DNA from: Mesostigma viride | Lineage: Eukaryota > Streptophyta > Mesostigmatophyceae > Mesostigmatales > Mesostigmataceae | Direction: 5' to 3' | Length of the DNA stretch: 64,000 bases | Assembly (NCBI GenBank): GCA_009746045.1 | Contig: RPFO01000421.1 | Coordinates: forward strand, 1-64,000 | Shown: positions 11,401 to 21,290 of the stretch, piece after piece | Layout: each line of letters opens with the position of its first letter | How positions within the stretch are numbered: position 1 is the stretch's first letter | Position numbers and translations under genes: made by a program | The notes under the pieces: model-generated | The model's database searches: none | What the model saw: the letters and a program-made list of their open reading frames with translations, nothing else | What the model was told of the DNA's origin: nothing

Positions 11401-13590
11401 CAGTTTGCTACCGGCTGGCACACGTTTTCAGTGAATTTTGGGCTCCAGATTTAAATGCAACGTGCGGTTTGAGGCAGGGGAAAACATGCGTGGACGATAG
11501 GAATTATAGCACCGGCGGGCTTCAAAGTGCCGGACGGCAGGCGGTACCACCATTCCGTGGCAGCTTGGCCCAGTTTGCTACCGGCTGGCACACGTTTTCA
11601 GTGAATTTTGGGCTCCAGATTTAAATGCAACGTGCGGTTTGAGGCAGGGGAAAACATGCGTGGACGATAGGAATTATAGCACCGGCGGGCTTCAAAGTGC
11701 CGGACGGCAGGCGGTACCACCATTCCGTGGCAGCTTGGCCCAGTTTGCTACCGGCTGGCACACGTTTTCAGTGAATTTTGGGCTCCAGATTTAAATGCAA
11801 CGTGCGGTTTGAGGCAGGGGAAAACATGCGTGGACGATAGGAATTATAGCACCGGCGGGCTTCAAAGTGCCGGACGGCAGGCGGTACCACCATTCCGTGG
11901 CAGCTTGGCCCAGTTTGCTACCGGCTGGCACACGTTTTCAGTGAATTTTGGGCTCCAGATTTAAATGCAACGTGCGGTTTGAGGCAGGGGAAAACATGCG
12001 TGGACGATAGGAATTATAGCACCGGCGGGCTTCAAAGTGCCGGACGGCAGGCGGTACCACCATTCCGTGGCAGCTTGGCCCAGTTTGCTACCGGCTGGCA
12101 CACGTTTTCAGTGAATTTTGGGCTCCAGATTTAAATGCAACGTGCGGTTTGAGGCAGGGGAAAACATGCGTGGACGATAGGAATTATAGCACCGGCGGGC
12201 TTCAAAGTGCCGGACGGCAGGCGGTACCACCATTCCGTGGCAGCTTGGCCCAGTTTGCTACCGGCTGGCACACGTTTTCAGTGAATTTTGGGCTCCAGAT
12301 TTAAATGCAACGTGCGGTTTGAGGCAGGGGAAAACATGCGTGGACGATAGGAATTATAGCACCGGCGGGCTTCAAAGTGCCGGACGGCAGGCGGTACCAC
12401 CATTCCGTGGCAGCTTGGCCCAGTTTGCTACCGGCTGGCACACGTTTTCAGTGAATTTTGGGCTCCAGATTTAAATGCAACGTGCGGTTTGAGGCAGGGG
12501 AAAACATGCGTGGACGATAGGAATTATAGCACCGGCGGGCTTCAAAGTGCCGGACGGCAGGCGGTACCACCATTCCGTGGCAGCTTGGCCCAGTTTGCTA
12601 CCGGCTGGCACACGTTTTCAGTGAATTTTGGGCTCCAGATTTAAATGCAACGTGCGGTTTGAGGCAGGGGAAAACATGCGTGGACGATAGGAATTATAGC
12701 ACCGGCGGGCTTCAAAGTGCCGGACGGCAGGCGGTACCACCATTCCGTGGCAGCTTGGCCCAGTTTGCTACCGGCTGGCACACGTTTTCAGTGAATTTTG
12801 GGCTCCAGATTTAAATGCAACGTGCGGTTTGAGGCAGGGGAAAACATGCGTGGACGATAGGAATTATAGCACCGGCGGGCTTCAAAGTGCCGGACGGCAG
12901 GCGGTACCACCATTCCGTGGCAGCTTGGCCCAGTTTGCTACCGGCTGGCACACGTTTTCAGTGAATTTTGGGCTCCAGATTTAAATGCAACGTGCGGTTT
13001 GAGGCAGGGGAAAACATGCGTGGACGATAGGAATTATAGCACCGGCGGGCTTCAAAGTGCCGGACGGCAGGCGGTACCACCATTCCGTGGCAGCTTGGCC
13101 CAGTTTGCTACCGGCTGGCACACGTTTTCAGTGAATTTTGGGCTCCAGATTTAAATGCAACGTGCGGTTTGAGGCAGGGGAAAACATGCGTGGACGATAG
13201 GAATTATAGCACCGGCGGGCTTCAAAGTGCCGGACGGCAGGCGGTACCACCATTCCGTGGCAGCTTGGCCCAGTTTGCTACCGGCTGGCACACGTTTTCA
13301 GTGAATTTTGGGCTCCAGATTTAAATGCAACGTGCGGTTTGAGGCAGGGGAAAACATGCGTGGACGATAGGAATTATAGCACCGGCGGGCTTCAAAGTGC
13401 CGGACGGCAGGCGGTACCACCATTCCGTGGCAGCTTGGCCCAGTTTGCTACCGGCTGGCACACGTTTTCAGTGAATTTTGGGCTCCAGATTTAAATGCAA
13501 CGTGCGGTTTGAGGCAGGGGAAAACATGCGTGGACGATAGGAATTATAGCACCGGCGGGCTTCAAAGTGCCGGACGGCAGGCGGTACCGC
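5431..13590 (+). repeat. 170-bp tandem array, 48 identical-looking copies
   Basis: The word cattccgtgg recurs exactly every 170 bases from 5431 to 13421, giving 48 units and 8160 bp. I found no differences between units, except the last two bases of the final unit at the right junction (gc for ac). Each unit holds atttaaat, aattatagc and a ggtacc junction; no unit encodes a protein of note. The array starts at an (AT)n tract and runs without a gap into the GC-rich leader of element Y. It could be a satellite or the monomer promoter region of Y. Confidence 0.95.
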
Positions 13591-13702
13591 GACCGCAGCG
13601 CGTTGGGGGGCTGCCGCCCCCCAAACCCCCCGCGTGGGGGGCTCCGCCCCCCACACCCCCCGCCCCCCCCCTCGGTGGCTGCCACGCCTGCCCTGATTGT
13701 TC

Positions 13703-14461
13703 ATGGACGACCCACGACCCCCTTCGCCCAACGGCTCCCCCGCTCCCCGGTTGGCGCCTCGGCGGTCCTCTCGGCTTGCGGCCCTTCTTGCGGAGGTGGG
13801 CGACCCGGCTGCGGGGGGCTCGGGCGCCCCGGTCTCCCCCTCCTTGGTCTGCGAGGTCTGCCGGAGCGGGCACCGCGGGCACCACATGTTAGTTTGTGAT
13901 GCTTGCAATTCCGGGTGGCACTTGCAGTGTCTTACTCCCCGGCTCTACCGGGTCCCGCCGGGCTCCTGGACGTGCCCGCGCTGTCCCCCCCGGCGGGCCC
14001 CCGGGCTGCCCTCCCCGCTGGGTGCTCCGGCCCCCTGCCCCGTGTGCCCCCCTGCCGAGGCCCTCGGGGCGGGCCGTGGCCTGCCCGATGGGGCCGCCGT
14101 TGCTCGGGCCCTGGCGCCCTCGGCCCCGGGGCCCCACCCGTCGCCTGGCCCCGCCGACGGGGGCGCGGCGCTGTCGCCTGGGCTGGCCCGGCCGACCCCC
14201 GGCGGGCCTGGCGACCCCGGCGCCCGCCCCCGGCCCCTCGCTCCCCGACGCTCTGGCCTCCCTTCCCCCGGCCGCGGTTGGCCACCCAGCCGCCACCCCC
14301 GTCCTTGCCGCGTGGGACGGCGGCCCCCGGGCCCACGCGTTCACCTCGTGGCCGCCCTCGCACATTGTCGGCGTGGTGGGCCGCGCCACCTTTTCTTGGG
14401 CGTACTGCCCTTTGTTGCTGGACGCGGTCGGGTTCCAGGCCGCCTTCCCCTCGCTCCCTAG
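13703..14461 (+). pseudogene. Y element N-terminal segment with PHD finger
   Basis: The first ATG after the array (13703) opens a frame beginning MDDPRPPSP. Near residue 50 there is a Cys4-His-Cys3 PHD pattern: CEVC, then CDAC, WHLQC and CPRC. PHD fingers bind histone H3 tails, so this part may tether the retrotransposition complex to chromatin; that is inference. Downstream the frame becomes proline-rich, and coding character passes to the next frame near 14230-14300. That frame ends at 14528 and overlaps the start of the following segment. No basic nuclear signal is obvious, apart from an Arg-rich stretch around residue 20. Confidence 0.7.
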
Positions 14462-14524
14462 GCCCCCGGCCTTCCTGGCCCTAGTTGCGCAGGTGCGGGC
14501 GACATTTCTTTCCGCCGCCCCCCG

Positions 14525-15115
14525 GTGACGGCCTCGACTCTTTGGGGGTATGTCTTGGAAGGATATCACGCCGGCTGCCGGCTGCCGTGGCATCTCCCGG
14601 CCGCCCGGCAGGAAGAGCTGCTTTCCCTGGACGAGCGGGTGGGTCAGGAGGTGGTCGAGTTCGTCACGGCGGTGGCTCGAGACGCACAGGTCTCGGTGCG
14701 GGCGGCCTACCTCGCGGGCGGCGCCGACCTGGGCCTCATGTCCCCGCGGCAGCTTCGCCTCTTCTTGGACGCCCAGGCCCCGCCTCCCGGCCCGGTTGCC
14801 AGTGGGGGCTTTCTCATCACCTCCCTCAGCCTGGCGCAGGCCGCCATGCTGCGTGTGGAGTTCGGGGCCCCCATCGCGGTTCAGGGCGGCCAGGCCATCT
14901 TGGTGGACTCGGCCGGGCGCGCCCAGCCCCTAACCGCGGGGACGCCTGTTTCTGCCTTCCTCCACGACATCCTGGAGTTGGCAGGCATCCCGCACGAATG
15001 GCACCCCGCGGCTGACCAACCGGTCGGCATCCTCTCGCGCGCCCAGATTGCTGCTCTCCCGGGTTGCTGGGAGGCCGGCTGGGACCCGCCCCCCCTCATG
15101 TCCGGTCCCTTCTGG
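14525..15115 (+). pseudogene. Y element middle segment, unrecognised fold
   Basis: About 195 residues with ordinary globular composition (MTASTLWGYVLEGYHAG at the start) lie between the PHD and RING parts. The segment reads EEFGAP-like and AGIPHEW motifs, with no zinc ligands and no recognised domain. It is in the frame of 13703 but separated from it by an intervening frame (13896-14528), and the RING segment is in a third frame. Coding is therefore continuous only if single-base shifts are allowed. Function unknown. Confidence 0.5.
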
Positions 15116-16023
15116 AGGGGGACGACCCCGAGTCGGGCTCCTGTGCCATCTGCCTTGAGCCCTTCCGGCCGGGGGATGGCTTGTGTCGCCTGCCCGCGTG
15201 CGGCCACACATTCCATCAAGCGTGCATCGCGCGCAGCTTGCTCCACTCCGTGCCGCGCTGCCCGTTGTGCCGGGCTGTTGTGCCGCCCCCTGGGACTGCG
15301 CTTCCTCTCGGCCCGCCCCCGGTCTCGCTGGGTCCCCTGCCGGGTCCCCACCGGGCCCCGGGGCCAGCTGCCTCCCCGACCCCTCGGCCGCCGCCCCCGG
15401 CCTCGTTGCCGGGGCCTGGGGTGGTCGCGGGCGCGCTGGCGAGTCCCCCTGGGAGGGGCGCCGGCGTTCTCGATCCCCCTCCGCTGGGGGTCTCCCCGGT
15501 GGGCACTGCCTCCTCCGTGGCCCCGGCGGGCATGCCGGGCGCTGGTCGGGTCGTGGTGCGCGCGCCTGCCGGCCCGGCTGGGGAGACGCCGCAGGCCCCA
15601 CGTCCTGCCTTTGCTGGCGCCGCTCCCCGCCACTCAGCGCCCGCCGACGGCCTTCACCGGTGTGCCGTGCTGCTTCCCACGGGGTCCCCGTGTGCTGGTG
15701 TGTTCCACAACCGTAACCTCCTCTGCCAGCACCTTCGCGCTGTGCACCCCGATCTCGGCGCGGCGGATCTGCAGGCCATGAGCTGTTACCGGTGCCCGGA
15801 AGCTCACTGCCAGCGGGTGTACTCCATTCACGGGCGCGCTCAGCACGCGCGCGCCTGTGTTGCTCAACGGCCCCTCAACCGGCCAGCAGTCCCGGCCCCC
15901 TCCCCCCTCCCGCCTCGGCTCCCACCGGCTCCCAGCCCCCGCCGCCCGACTACTCGGCCAGTTGGCGTTGGCTTGACACGGTTCCCTGGGATGCATGCGC
16001 CATCAACCCGACGTCTACCCTGA
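15064..16023 (+). pseudogene. Y element segment with RING-H2 and C2H2-like fingers
   Basis: A RING-H2 finger lies at roughly residues 25-75: CAICLEPF, then CRLPACGHTFHQAC and CPLC, with all eight ligands visible. RING-H2 fingers normally recruit E2 enzymes for ubiquitin transfer. A Pro/Ala-rich linker of about 120 residues follows. Next come two C2H2-like fingers near residues 200-270 (CAV...C...H...H and CYRCPEAHC...H..H/C). These match the position of the DNA-binding fingers that precede RT in R2-type elements. The end of the segment, after about 15950, is out of frame with the RT N-terminus. A RING in front of RT is the odd feature here. Confidence 0.75.
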
Positions 16024-16720
16024 CCGACCTCCCCCACCGCGCGCGTAGCCTTTTCGCGCAATGTGCAATCGTTTCTCTCCGGCGCATGCACGCCGCTCCG
16101 GACGACCCGCTGGGCTTTAAACTGCACATGGTGACCCCCCGCCTGCTCCTCACCCCTCTCGGGCGTGGTGTGCGCGGCCTCCAGGGTGCGGTTATTGCCC
16201 GTTGCCGACGCTTTCTGCAGGGGGACTGGGAGGGGCTGTTTGGCGTGCCGCCCCCGCGCACGGCCCGGCTGTCGGGGGAGGTCAACTTCGAGCGGGTGGC
16301 CGCCGACGTCATCCGCCTCGTCCGCGAGGGGCAGCTCAGCCGGGCCATGACCCGCTTGGAAATGGCCAAGCTGGCCCCCGCCAATGCGGCTACCCTGGCG
16401 GCCTTGGAGGCTCTTCACCCTGCGGAGCCCGGATTCCAGCTGCCCGTGCCGGACCCCCTGCCGGCCCCCCTCCGGCTGGACCGCGACTGCTTCCTGGAGG
16501 TGATGCGTGCGGTCCCGCGGGCTTCCTCTACCGGGCCGTCGGGCTGGCGCTACGAGCACTTGGAGGTCCTGGTGGGGCATGGGGGCGAGGACATTCTCTT
16601 TGACACCCTCATTGACCTGGCGGCTGGTCGCGTTCCTCCCGCTGCGCGCGAGTGGTTAGCGGGCGCTCGCCTCCTCGCTCTGCTCAAGGGTGTCTTGCCC
16701 CCCCCGAGGGCAAGGTGCGC
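15990..16720 (+). pseudogene. Y element pre-RT segment (N-terminal RT extension)
   Basis: This frame encodes WRWLDTVPWDACAI near its start, a helical region, and then SSTGPSGWRYEHLEVL. The last motif is typical of the start of RT domains in RLE-type elements. It ends in frame-shifted sequence at about 16700, where a C run (ttgcccccccc-like) precedes the next segment. It continues functionally into 16690-18862. Confidence 0.7.
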
Positions 16721-18862
16721 CCGATCGCCTGCGGTGAGGTGCTCCGCAAGCTCGTGGGCAAAGTGATCTGCCGCCAAAAGGCGCCCGAGCTCCGTGCCTT
16801 TTTCTGCCCGCCCCTCGCAGCGGGTGAGACCTCGGTGGCGGCCCAGCTGGGGGTGACGACTCCAGGCGGGGCGGATATCCTCATCCATTCGGTGCAGGCC
16901 TACCTCGAGGCCCACCCCACCCACGCTGTCGTCAAGGTCGACTGCCACAACGCGTTCAACAGTCTGTCCCGCGCCAGCATGTTTGCGGCCGTCATGGAGT
17001 CCTTCGAGGACTTGTACGCTTGGACAGCCGTGTGCTACGGCCAGCCCGGCCAACTGGTTCACATCATGGAGGACGGCACTCGCGGCGGCCTGCTGTCGCG
17101 GTCGGGCACCCAGCAAGGGGACCCCCTGGGACCCCTGTACTTTGCCGCCCCCCTCCAGGGTTGCCTCCAAGCGGTCCATGCTGCCCACCCGGCGGTCGCT
17201 ATTCAGGCCTACTTGGATGATATCTACCTTCTGGGCCCTGTGCCGGACACCACCGCGGCTCTGCTGGCACTGCAGACCGCGGTGGCCGACATCAACCTCC
17301 AGTTGACCCTGGCCAAGTGCGCGGTGTACTCGCCCCAAGGTGATTGCTCCGGCTTTCCGCCCCAGCTCTTGGGCCGGGACGAGCGCCTCCATGGGTTGGA
17401 TGTCCTCGGCGTTCCGGTTGGCGACCCCGCGTTTGTCATCGATGCTCTGCGGGCCGCCCTCGAGGCACGCACTGAGGTACTGCCCTTGATTGCGCGCCTT
17501 CATGATTCGCAGACCAAGGGTCTGCTTCTGTGGTTTTGCGCTCACCCTCGCGTCGTTCACTGGCTCCGGGGCGCTCTTCCGGCTCAGGTCCGGCTGGCCG
17601 CCGAGGGCCACGACGAACGCATCCAGTCGGCCTTGGCGCAGCTGGTCCCGGGCCCCGACCTCCCGCCACATGCTATTCGCATTGCCTCCCTGCCTGCACG
17701 GATGGGTGGCTGCGGTCTGACTCGTGCCGCCCGGCTGGCCCCAGCAGCATTTTTGGGCTCCGTCGCTCAGTCGTGGGCGGAAAGCTGCCGGCTCCTGCCC
17801 CTTTTGGCAACGGCAGCGCCTGACCTCCTGGACCCCAGCAGCCCTTTGCCCTTCGTCACCGCCATCCAGGAGGCCTATGCTGAGATCCAGCAGGCCTGTT
17901 CTCCCGTCCGTGCCGCTCAGGCGGTACAGCGCCACCTCCCTCGCGGCACTCCCTCGGTCGCCTCCGTTCAATCTCCCGCCGCATTCCCTGCTCGCGTCAT
18001 CGATAAACACCAGAAAACCTACGCGGGTATTCTGCACACGGCTGATTGGATTGCTCTTTTCGCGGACCTCAACGCCCAGGGACGTGCGTGGCTGTTCTCG
18101 CTTTCCTTGCGGAGTGTGGGCTCGGCGTACCTTCGTGCTCTTCCCATGGCCCCCCCATTCGCCTTGGCTCCCAGCCACTACTCGGTGGCGCTCCGGCACC
18201 AGCTATTTGCCCCGCAGCCTCTTGTTCCGGCCGGGCGGCCTTGTGGTAGCTGTGGGCAGCCGCTGGATCCCACGGGGACTCACTACCTTGCCTGCATGGG
18301 GGGCCAACAGAATCAGAATTGGTATTTGTATTTGCACACTGTCCTCCTGACGGTGGTGCTCGCCATGATTCGGTCGGTTTTCCCCCACGCGAACATCCGG
18401 TCCGAGGATGCGGATGGCGCTGCCTTCTATTCCCCCAACCACCGGCCTGACATCGTGGTGCTGGACTTTGAGGGGGGTGGCCGGCATCTGCTTATTGACG
18501 TTTCGGTGGCGCGGCCCTTGGCTCTTAGCCACGTGGCTGGGGCCTCCCTCACGGCAGGTTACACGGCGGACCGGGCGGAGCGGGCCAAGCTCCTGGCCTA
18601 CGGCGACGTCGGGCACCATCGTGTGGTGCCCTTTGTCCTGGAGGAGTTTGGGGCCATGGGGCCCCTGACCTCCGCCTTCTTCAAGGAGTGTTGCCGGCTC
18701 CGGGAGGACCGGCTGGACCTGGAGGGCCAGCGGGCCCCATGGTCGGCGCGGACCTGGACGTCATATTGGCGTCAGCGCTTGTCGGTGGCGCTGACTCGGG
18801 CCATGGCTGACATCATGCTCCGCCGTACGCGGGCTGATTTTGCGGTGCAGCAGGGCTATTAG
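16690..18862 (+). CDS. Y element reverse transcriptase and restriction-like endonuclease
   Basis: This is the longest intact stretch, about 720 codons, ending at the TAG/TTAG stop near 18862. RT motifs are in order: KVRPIACGEVLRKL (motifs 1-2), VVKVDCHNAFNSL (A), GTQQGDPLGPLYF (B), AYLDDIYLLGP (C, catalytic Asp pair at about 17216-17221), LTLAKCAVYSP (D) and LGVPVGD (E). The C-terminus has a CGSCG...THYLAC zinc motif (about 18242-18303). It also has RPDIVVLDF...LLIDVSV (about 18443-18510), the PD...D signature of the R2-type endonuclease. The protein would nick the target and prime reverse transcription from the nick. The first codon shown is not a start, because the segment continues the frame-broken upstream regions. 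Confidence 0.88.
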
Positions 18863-19015
18863 GTTCCTCCCGTTAGGCGTTTCCATTGGTCTTATCGTAG
18901 TATAGAGCTTTGACATGGCTCTGTATATTATAGGTTTATAGCTGGGCGTTTGCTTTGGTTTGAGTGATTTCACTCTGTTGTAAGTAATTATATTTTTTAA
19001 ATATATATAGCCTTT

Positions 19016-19920
19016 CTCGCTTTCCTTGCGGAGTGTGGGCTCGGCGTACCTTCGTGCTCTTCCCATGGCCCCCCCATTCGCCTTGGCTCCCAGCCACTAC
19101 TCGGTGGCGCTCCGGCACCAGCTATTTGCCCCGCAGCCTCTTGTTCCGGCCGGGCGGCCTTGTGGTAGCTGTGGGCAGCCGCTGGATCCCACGGGGACTC
19201 ACTACCTTGCCTGCATGGGGGGCCAACAGAATCAGAATTGGTATTTGTATTTGCACACTGTCCTCCTGACGGTGGTGCTCGCCATGATTCGGTCGGTTTT
19301 CCCCCACGCGAACATCCGGTCCGAGGATGCGGATGGCGCTGCCTTCTATTCCCCAACCACCGGCCTGACATCGTGGTGCTGGACTTTGAGGGGGTGGCCG
19401 GCATCTGCTTATTGACGTTTCGGTGGCGCGGCCCTTGGCTCTTAGCCACGTGGCTGGGGCCTCCCTCACGGCAGGTTACACGGCGGACCGGGCGGAGCGG
19501 GCCAAGCTCCTGGCCTACGGCGACGTCGGGCACCATCGTGTGGTGCCCTTTGTCCTGGAGGAGTTTGGGGCCATGGGGCCCCTGACCTCCGCCTTCTTCA
19601 AGGCGTGTTGCCGGCTCCGGGAGGACCGGCTGGACCTGGAGGGCCAGCGGGCCCCATGGTCGGCGCGGACCTGGACGTCATATTGGCGTCAGCGCTTGTC
19701 GGTGGCGCTGACTCGGGCCATGGCTGACATCATGCTCCGCCGTACGCGGGCTGATTTTGCGGTGCAGCAGGGCTATTAGGTTCCTCCCGTTAGGAGTTTC
19801 CATTGGTCTTATCGTAGTATAGAGCTTTGACATGGCTCTGTATAGAGGTTTATAGCTGGGCGTTTGCTTTGGTTTGAGTGATTTCACTCTGCTGTACGTA
19901 ATTATATTATTATATATATA
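19016..19920 (+). mobile_element. 5'-truncated Y copy directly behind the full Y element
   Basis: From 19016 the sequence repeats 18095-19016 of the upstream element, including the zinc and endonuclease motifs, the stop and the 3' tail. It ends at tatatatatag near 19920. I count only a handful of differences. Two are run-length changes (five C to four, six G to five) that break the frame near 19415. Others are aaggag to aaggcg and a shortened tatattata in the tail. It is joined head-to-tail through atatatatagcctttctc, which recurs at about 19912. Confidence 0.85.
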
Positions 19921-20204
19921 GCCTTTTTCACCTTTGCGGAGTGCCTGATCAGAATATAAGCTTGGCTGATTTCGATAGTACCGGCTACGCCCCCTTCTCA
20001 AGAAGGTTTCAGCCGTGTTCAGCCCGTCTCACGGTGCGAGACTGAACAAGTCTCGCGTGCAGACACGTGTGTAGTACTCCTACACACAGATCTCGAGTGA
20101 TTTATCTAGTACCAAATCCGAAAGGCTTGCATCACTCCCCGGACAGGAGAACTTTTGCGGATGACTGTAGGTGTAAGTTGGCGATGCCATGGTAACCGGA
20201 GACG

Positions 20205-20261
20205 TCCGTCCTATAGTCAGCAAAATTGGTGCGAGAGGTCCCCAGTTCGATTCCGGTCGGA
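20205..20261 (+). other. tRNA-like segment without an anticodon arm (first copy)
   Basis: Bases tccgtcc at 20205 can pair with ggtcgga ending at 20261 (six of seven positions), like an acceptor stem. Inside are an A-box-like tatagtcagc...ttgg and a B-box-like agttcgattcc. The whole is only 57 nt, about 15 short of a tRNA, and the T-stem pairs poorly, so a working tRNA is unlikely. A tRNA-derived SINE head or pol III promoter relic fits better. A second copy lies at 20598-20654 with a mutated B box. Confidence 0.3.
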
Positions 20262-20597
20262 TTCATTTGCAGATCGCGTTTTCCGCGTTTTCCGCGGCCC
20301 GGCACTGAACGCAAAGGTTTTCACCTTTGCGGAGTGCCTGATCAGAATATACGCTTGGCTGATTTCGATAGTACCGGCTACGCCCCCTTCTCAAGAAGGT
20401 TTCAGCCGTGTTCAGCCCGTCTCACGGTGCGAGACTGAACAAGTCTCGCGTGCAGACACGTGTGTAGTACTCCTACACACAGATCTCGAGTGATTTATCT
20501 AGTACCAAATCCGAAAGGCTTGCATCACTCCCCGGACAGGAGAACTTTTGCGGATGACTGTAGGTGTAAGTTGGCGATGCCATGGTAACCGGAGACG

Positions 20598-20654
20598 TCC
20601 GTCCTATAGTCAGCAAAATTGGTGCGAGAGGTCCCCAGATCGATTCCGGTCGGA
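20598..20654 (+). other. tRNA-like segment without an anticodon arm (second copy)
   Basis: Same 57-nt segment as at 20205, displaced by 393 bases. The B-box core reads agatcgattcc instead of agttcgattcc, which would weaken a pol III promoter. Confidence 0.25.
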
Positions 20655-20746
20655 TTCATTTGCAGATCGCGTTTTCCGCGTTTTCCGCGGCCCGGCACTG
20701 AACGCAAAGGTTTTCACCTTTGCGGAGTGCCTGATCAGAATATAGC

Positions 20747-21290
20747 CTTGCCGAATGCTATTGGAGACCAACTAAAGCCGACTGCGAAGGATTCGACTAA
20801 AATTAAGTACGGTGAGAAAACGAAAGCCGTCATGCCGACCGTCACTCTAGCAGGCGACCCAGTTTTGTCGTTCCGACAGGTGGCAAGTCGTAAAAGTAAG
20901 ACCGACTACCCGCCAGTCAAGCCCGATCGAGTCGCTAACGTCAAAATGTCGCGAGATGCCATTAAAGATTCCAGCGAGTGAACGAAAATAGTACCCCACT
21001 GCATGAACAAATGATCTCCGTCCGCCGCCCAAGATACGGAGTCTTCGGTCCAACCACGCACGGAAGGCTGTACGATCTCCAGATTCCGTCGACTTGCGCC
21101 CAACGGGAAAAGGCGAAGAGGACACGCGTCGACCACGAGGACCCCTGAAAAAGACCGGAAAAGTACGAAAAACGTACGGAGATCCGCCACAGGATGCCCG
21201 ATGGTTTTTAATATAGTTGGATAAGTAAGTAAGTCCTTGCGTGTCATGCGCATGGGCATGCCATGGAGTACTATGCAAATTAATCTCATT
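20747..21290. other. Unassigned sequence related to the left flank
   Basis: About 250 bases of this stretch (20930-21195) recur at 185-365. Open frames of 120-143 codons exist on both strands, but none has a recognisable domain. It may be the remnant of an element into which the retrotransposon cluster was inserted. Confidence 0.35.

Larger units (their letters stand above)
13589..19016 (+). mobile_element. Near-complete Y-type RLE non-LTR retrotransposon
   Basis: The element runs from the end of the 170-bp array to aaatatatatag at about 19016. It has a GC- and C-run-rich leader (13589-13702), one long coding region broken by about five frame changes (13703-18862), and a 150-bp 3' untranslated region after the TAG/TTAG stop. 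The encoded order is PHD finger, unknown region, RING-H2, C2H2-like fingers, reverse transcriptase, CCHC-like zinc motif and RLE. R2, NeSL and related clades share an upstream zinc finger, central RT and C-terminal RLE. The PHD and RING additions are unusual. If the 170-bp array is its 5' untranslated region, the element starts at about 5431. Confidence 0.85.
19929..20746 (+). repeat. 393-bp tandem repeat, two full copies plus a short third
   Basis: The word cacctttgcgg recurs at 19929, 20322 and 20715, spaced 393 bases apart. The two full copies are almost identical; I see cagttcg against cagatcg and ataagctt against atacgctt. The third copy stops after about 32 bases at 20746. No protein is supported. 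Each copy carries a tRNA-like segment and a gtctcgcgtgcagacacg imperfect palindrome. Confidence 0.9.

Noticed and set aside
5431-13590. CRISPR array or coding repeat
   Set aside because: Units are 170 bp with no repeat-spacer structure and no variable spacers. The setting is eukaryotic and no unit encodes a domain.
16550-18199. 549-codon minus-strand open frame opposite the RT
   Set aside because: It is a shadow of the GC-rich RT/endonuclease gene on the plus strand, which carries all catalytic motifs.
20205-20261. A functional tRNA gene
   Set aside because: Too short for an anticodon arm and the T-stem does not pair properly.
20132-20707. Two 60-codon minus-strand frames in the 393-bp repeat
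   Set aside because: No domain, no start context, and simply duplicated by the tandem repeat.
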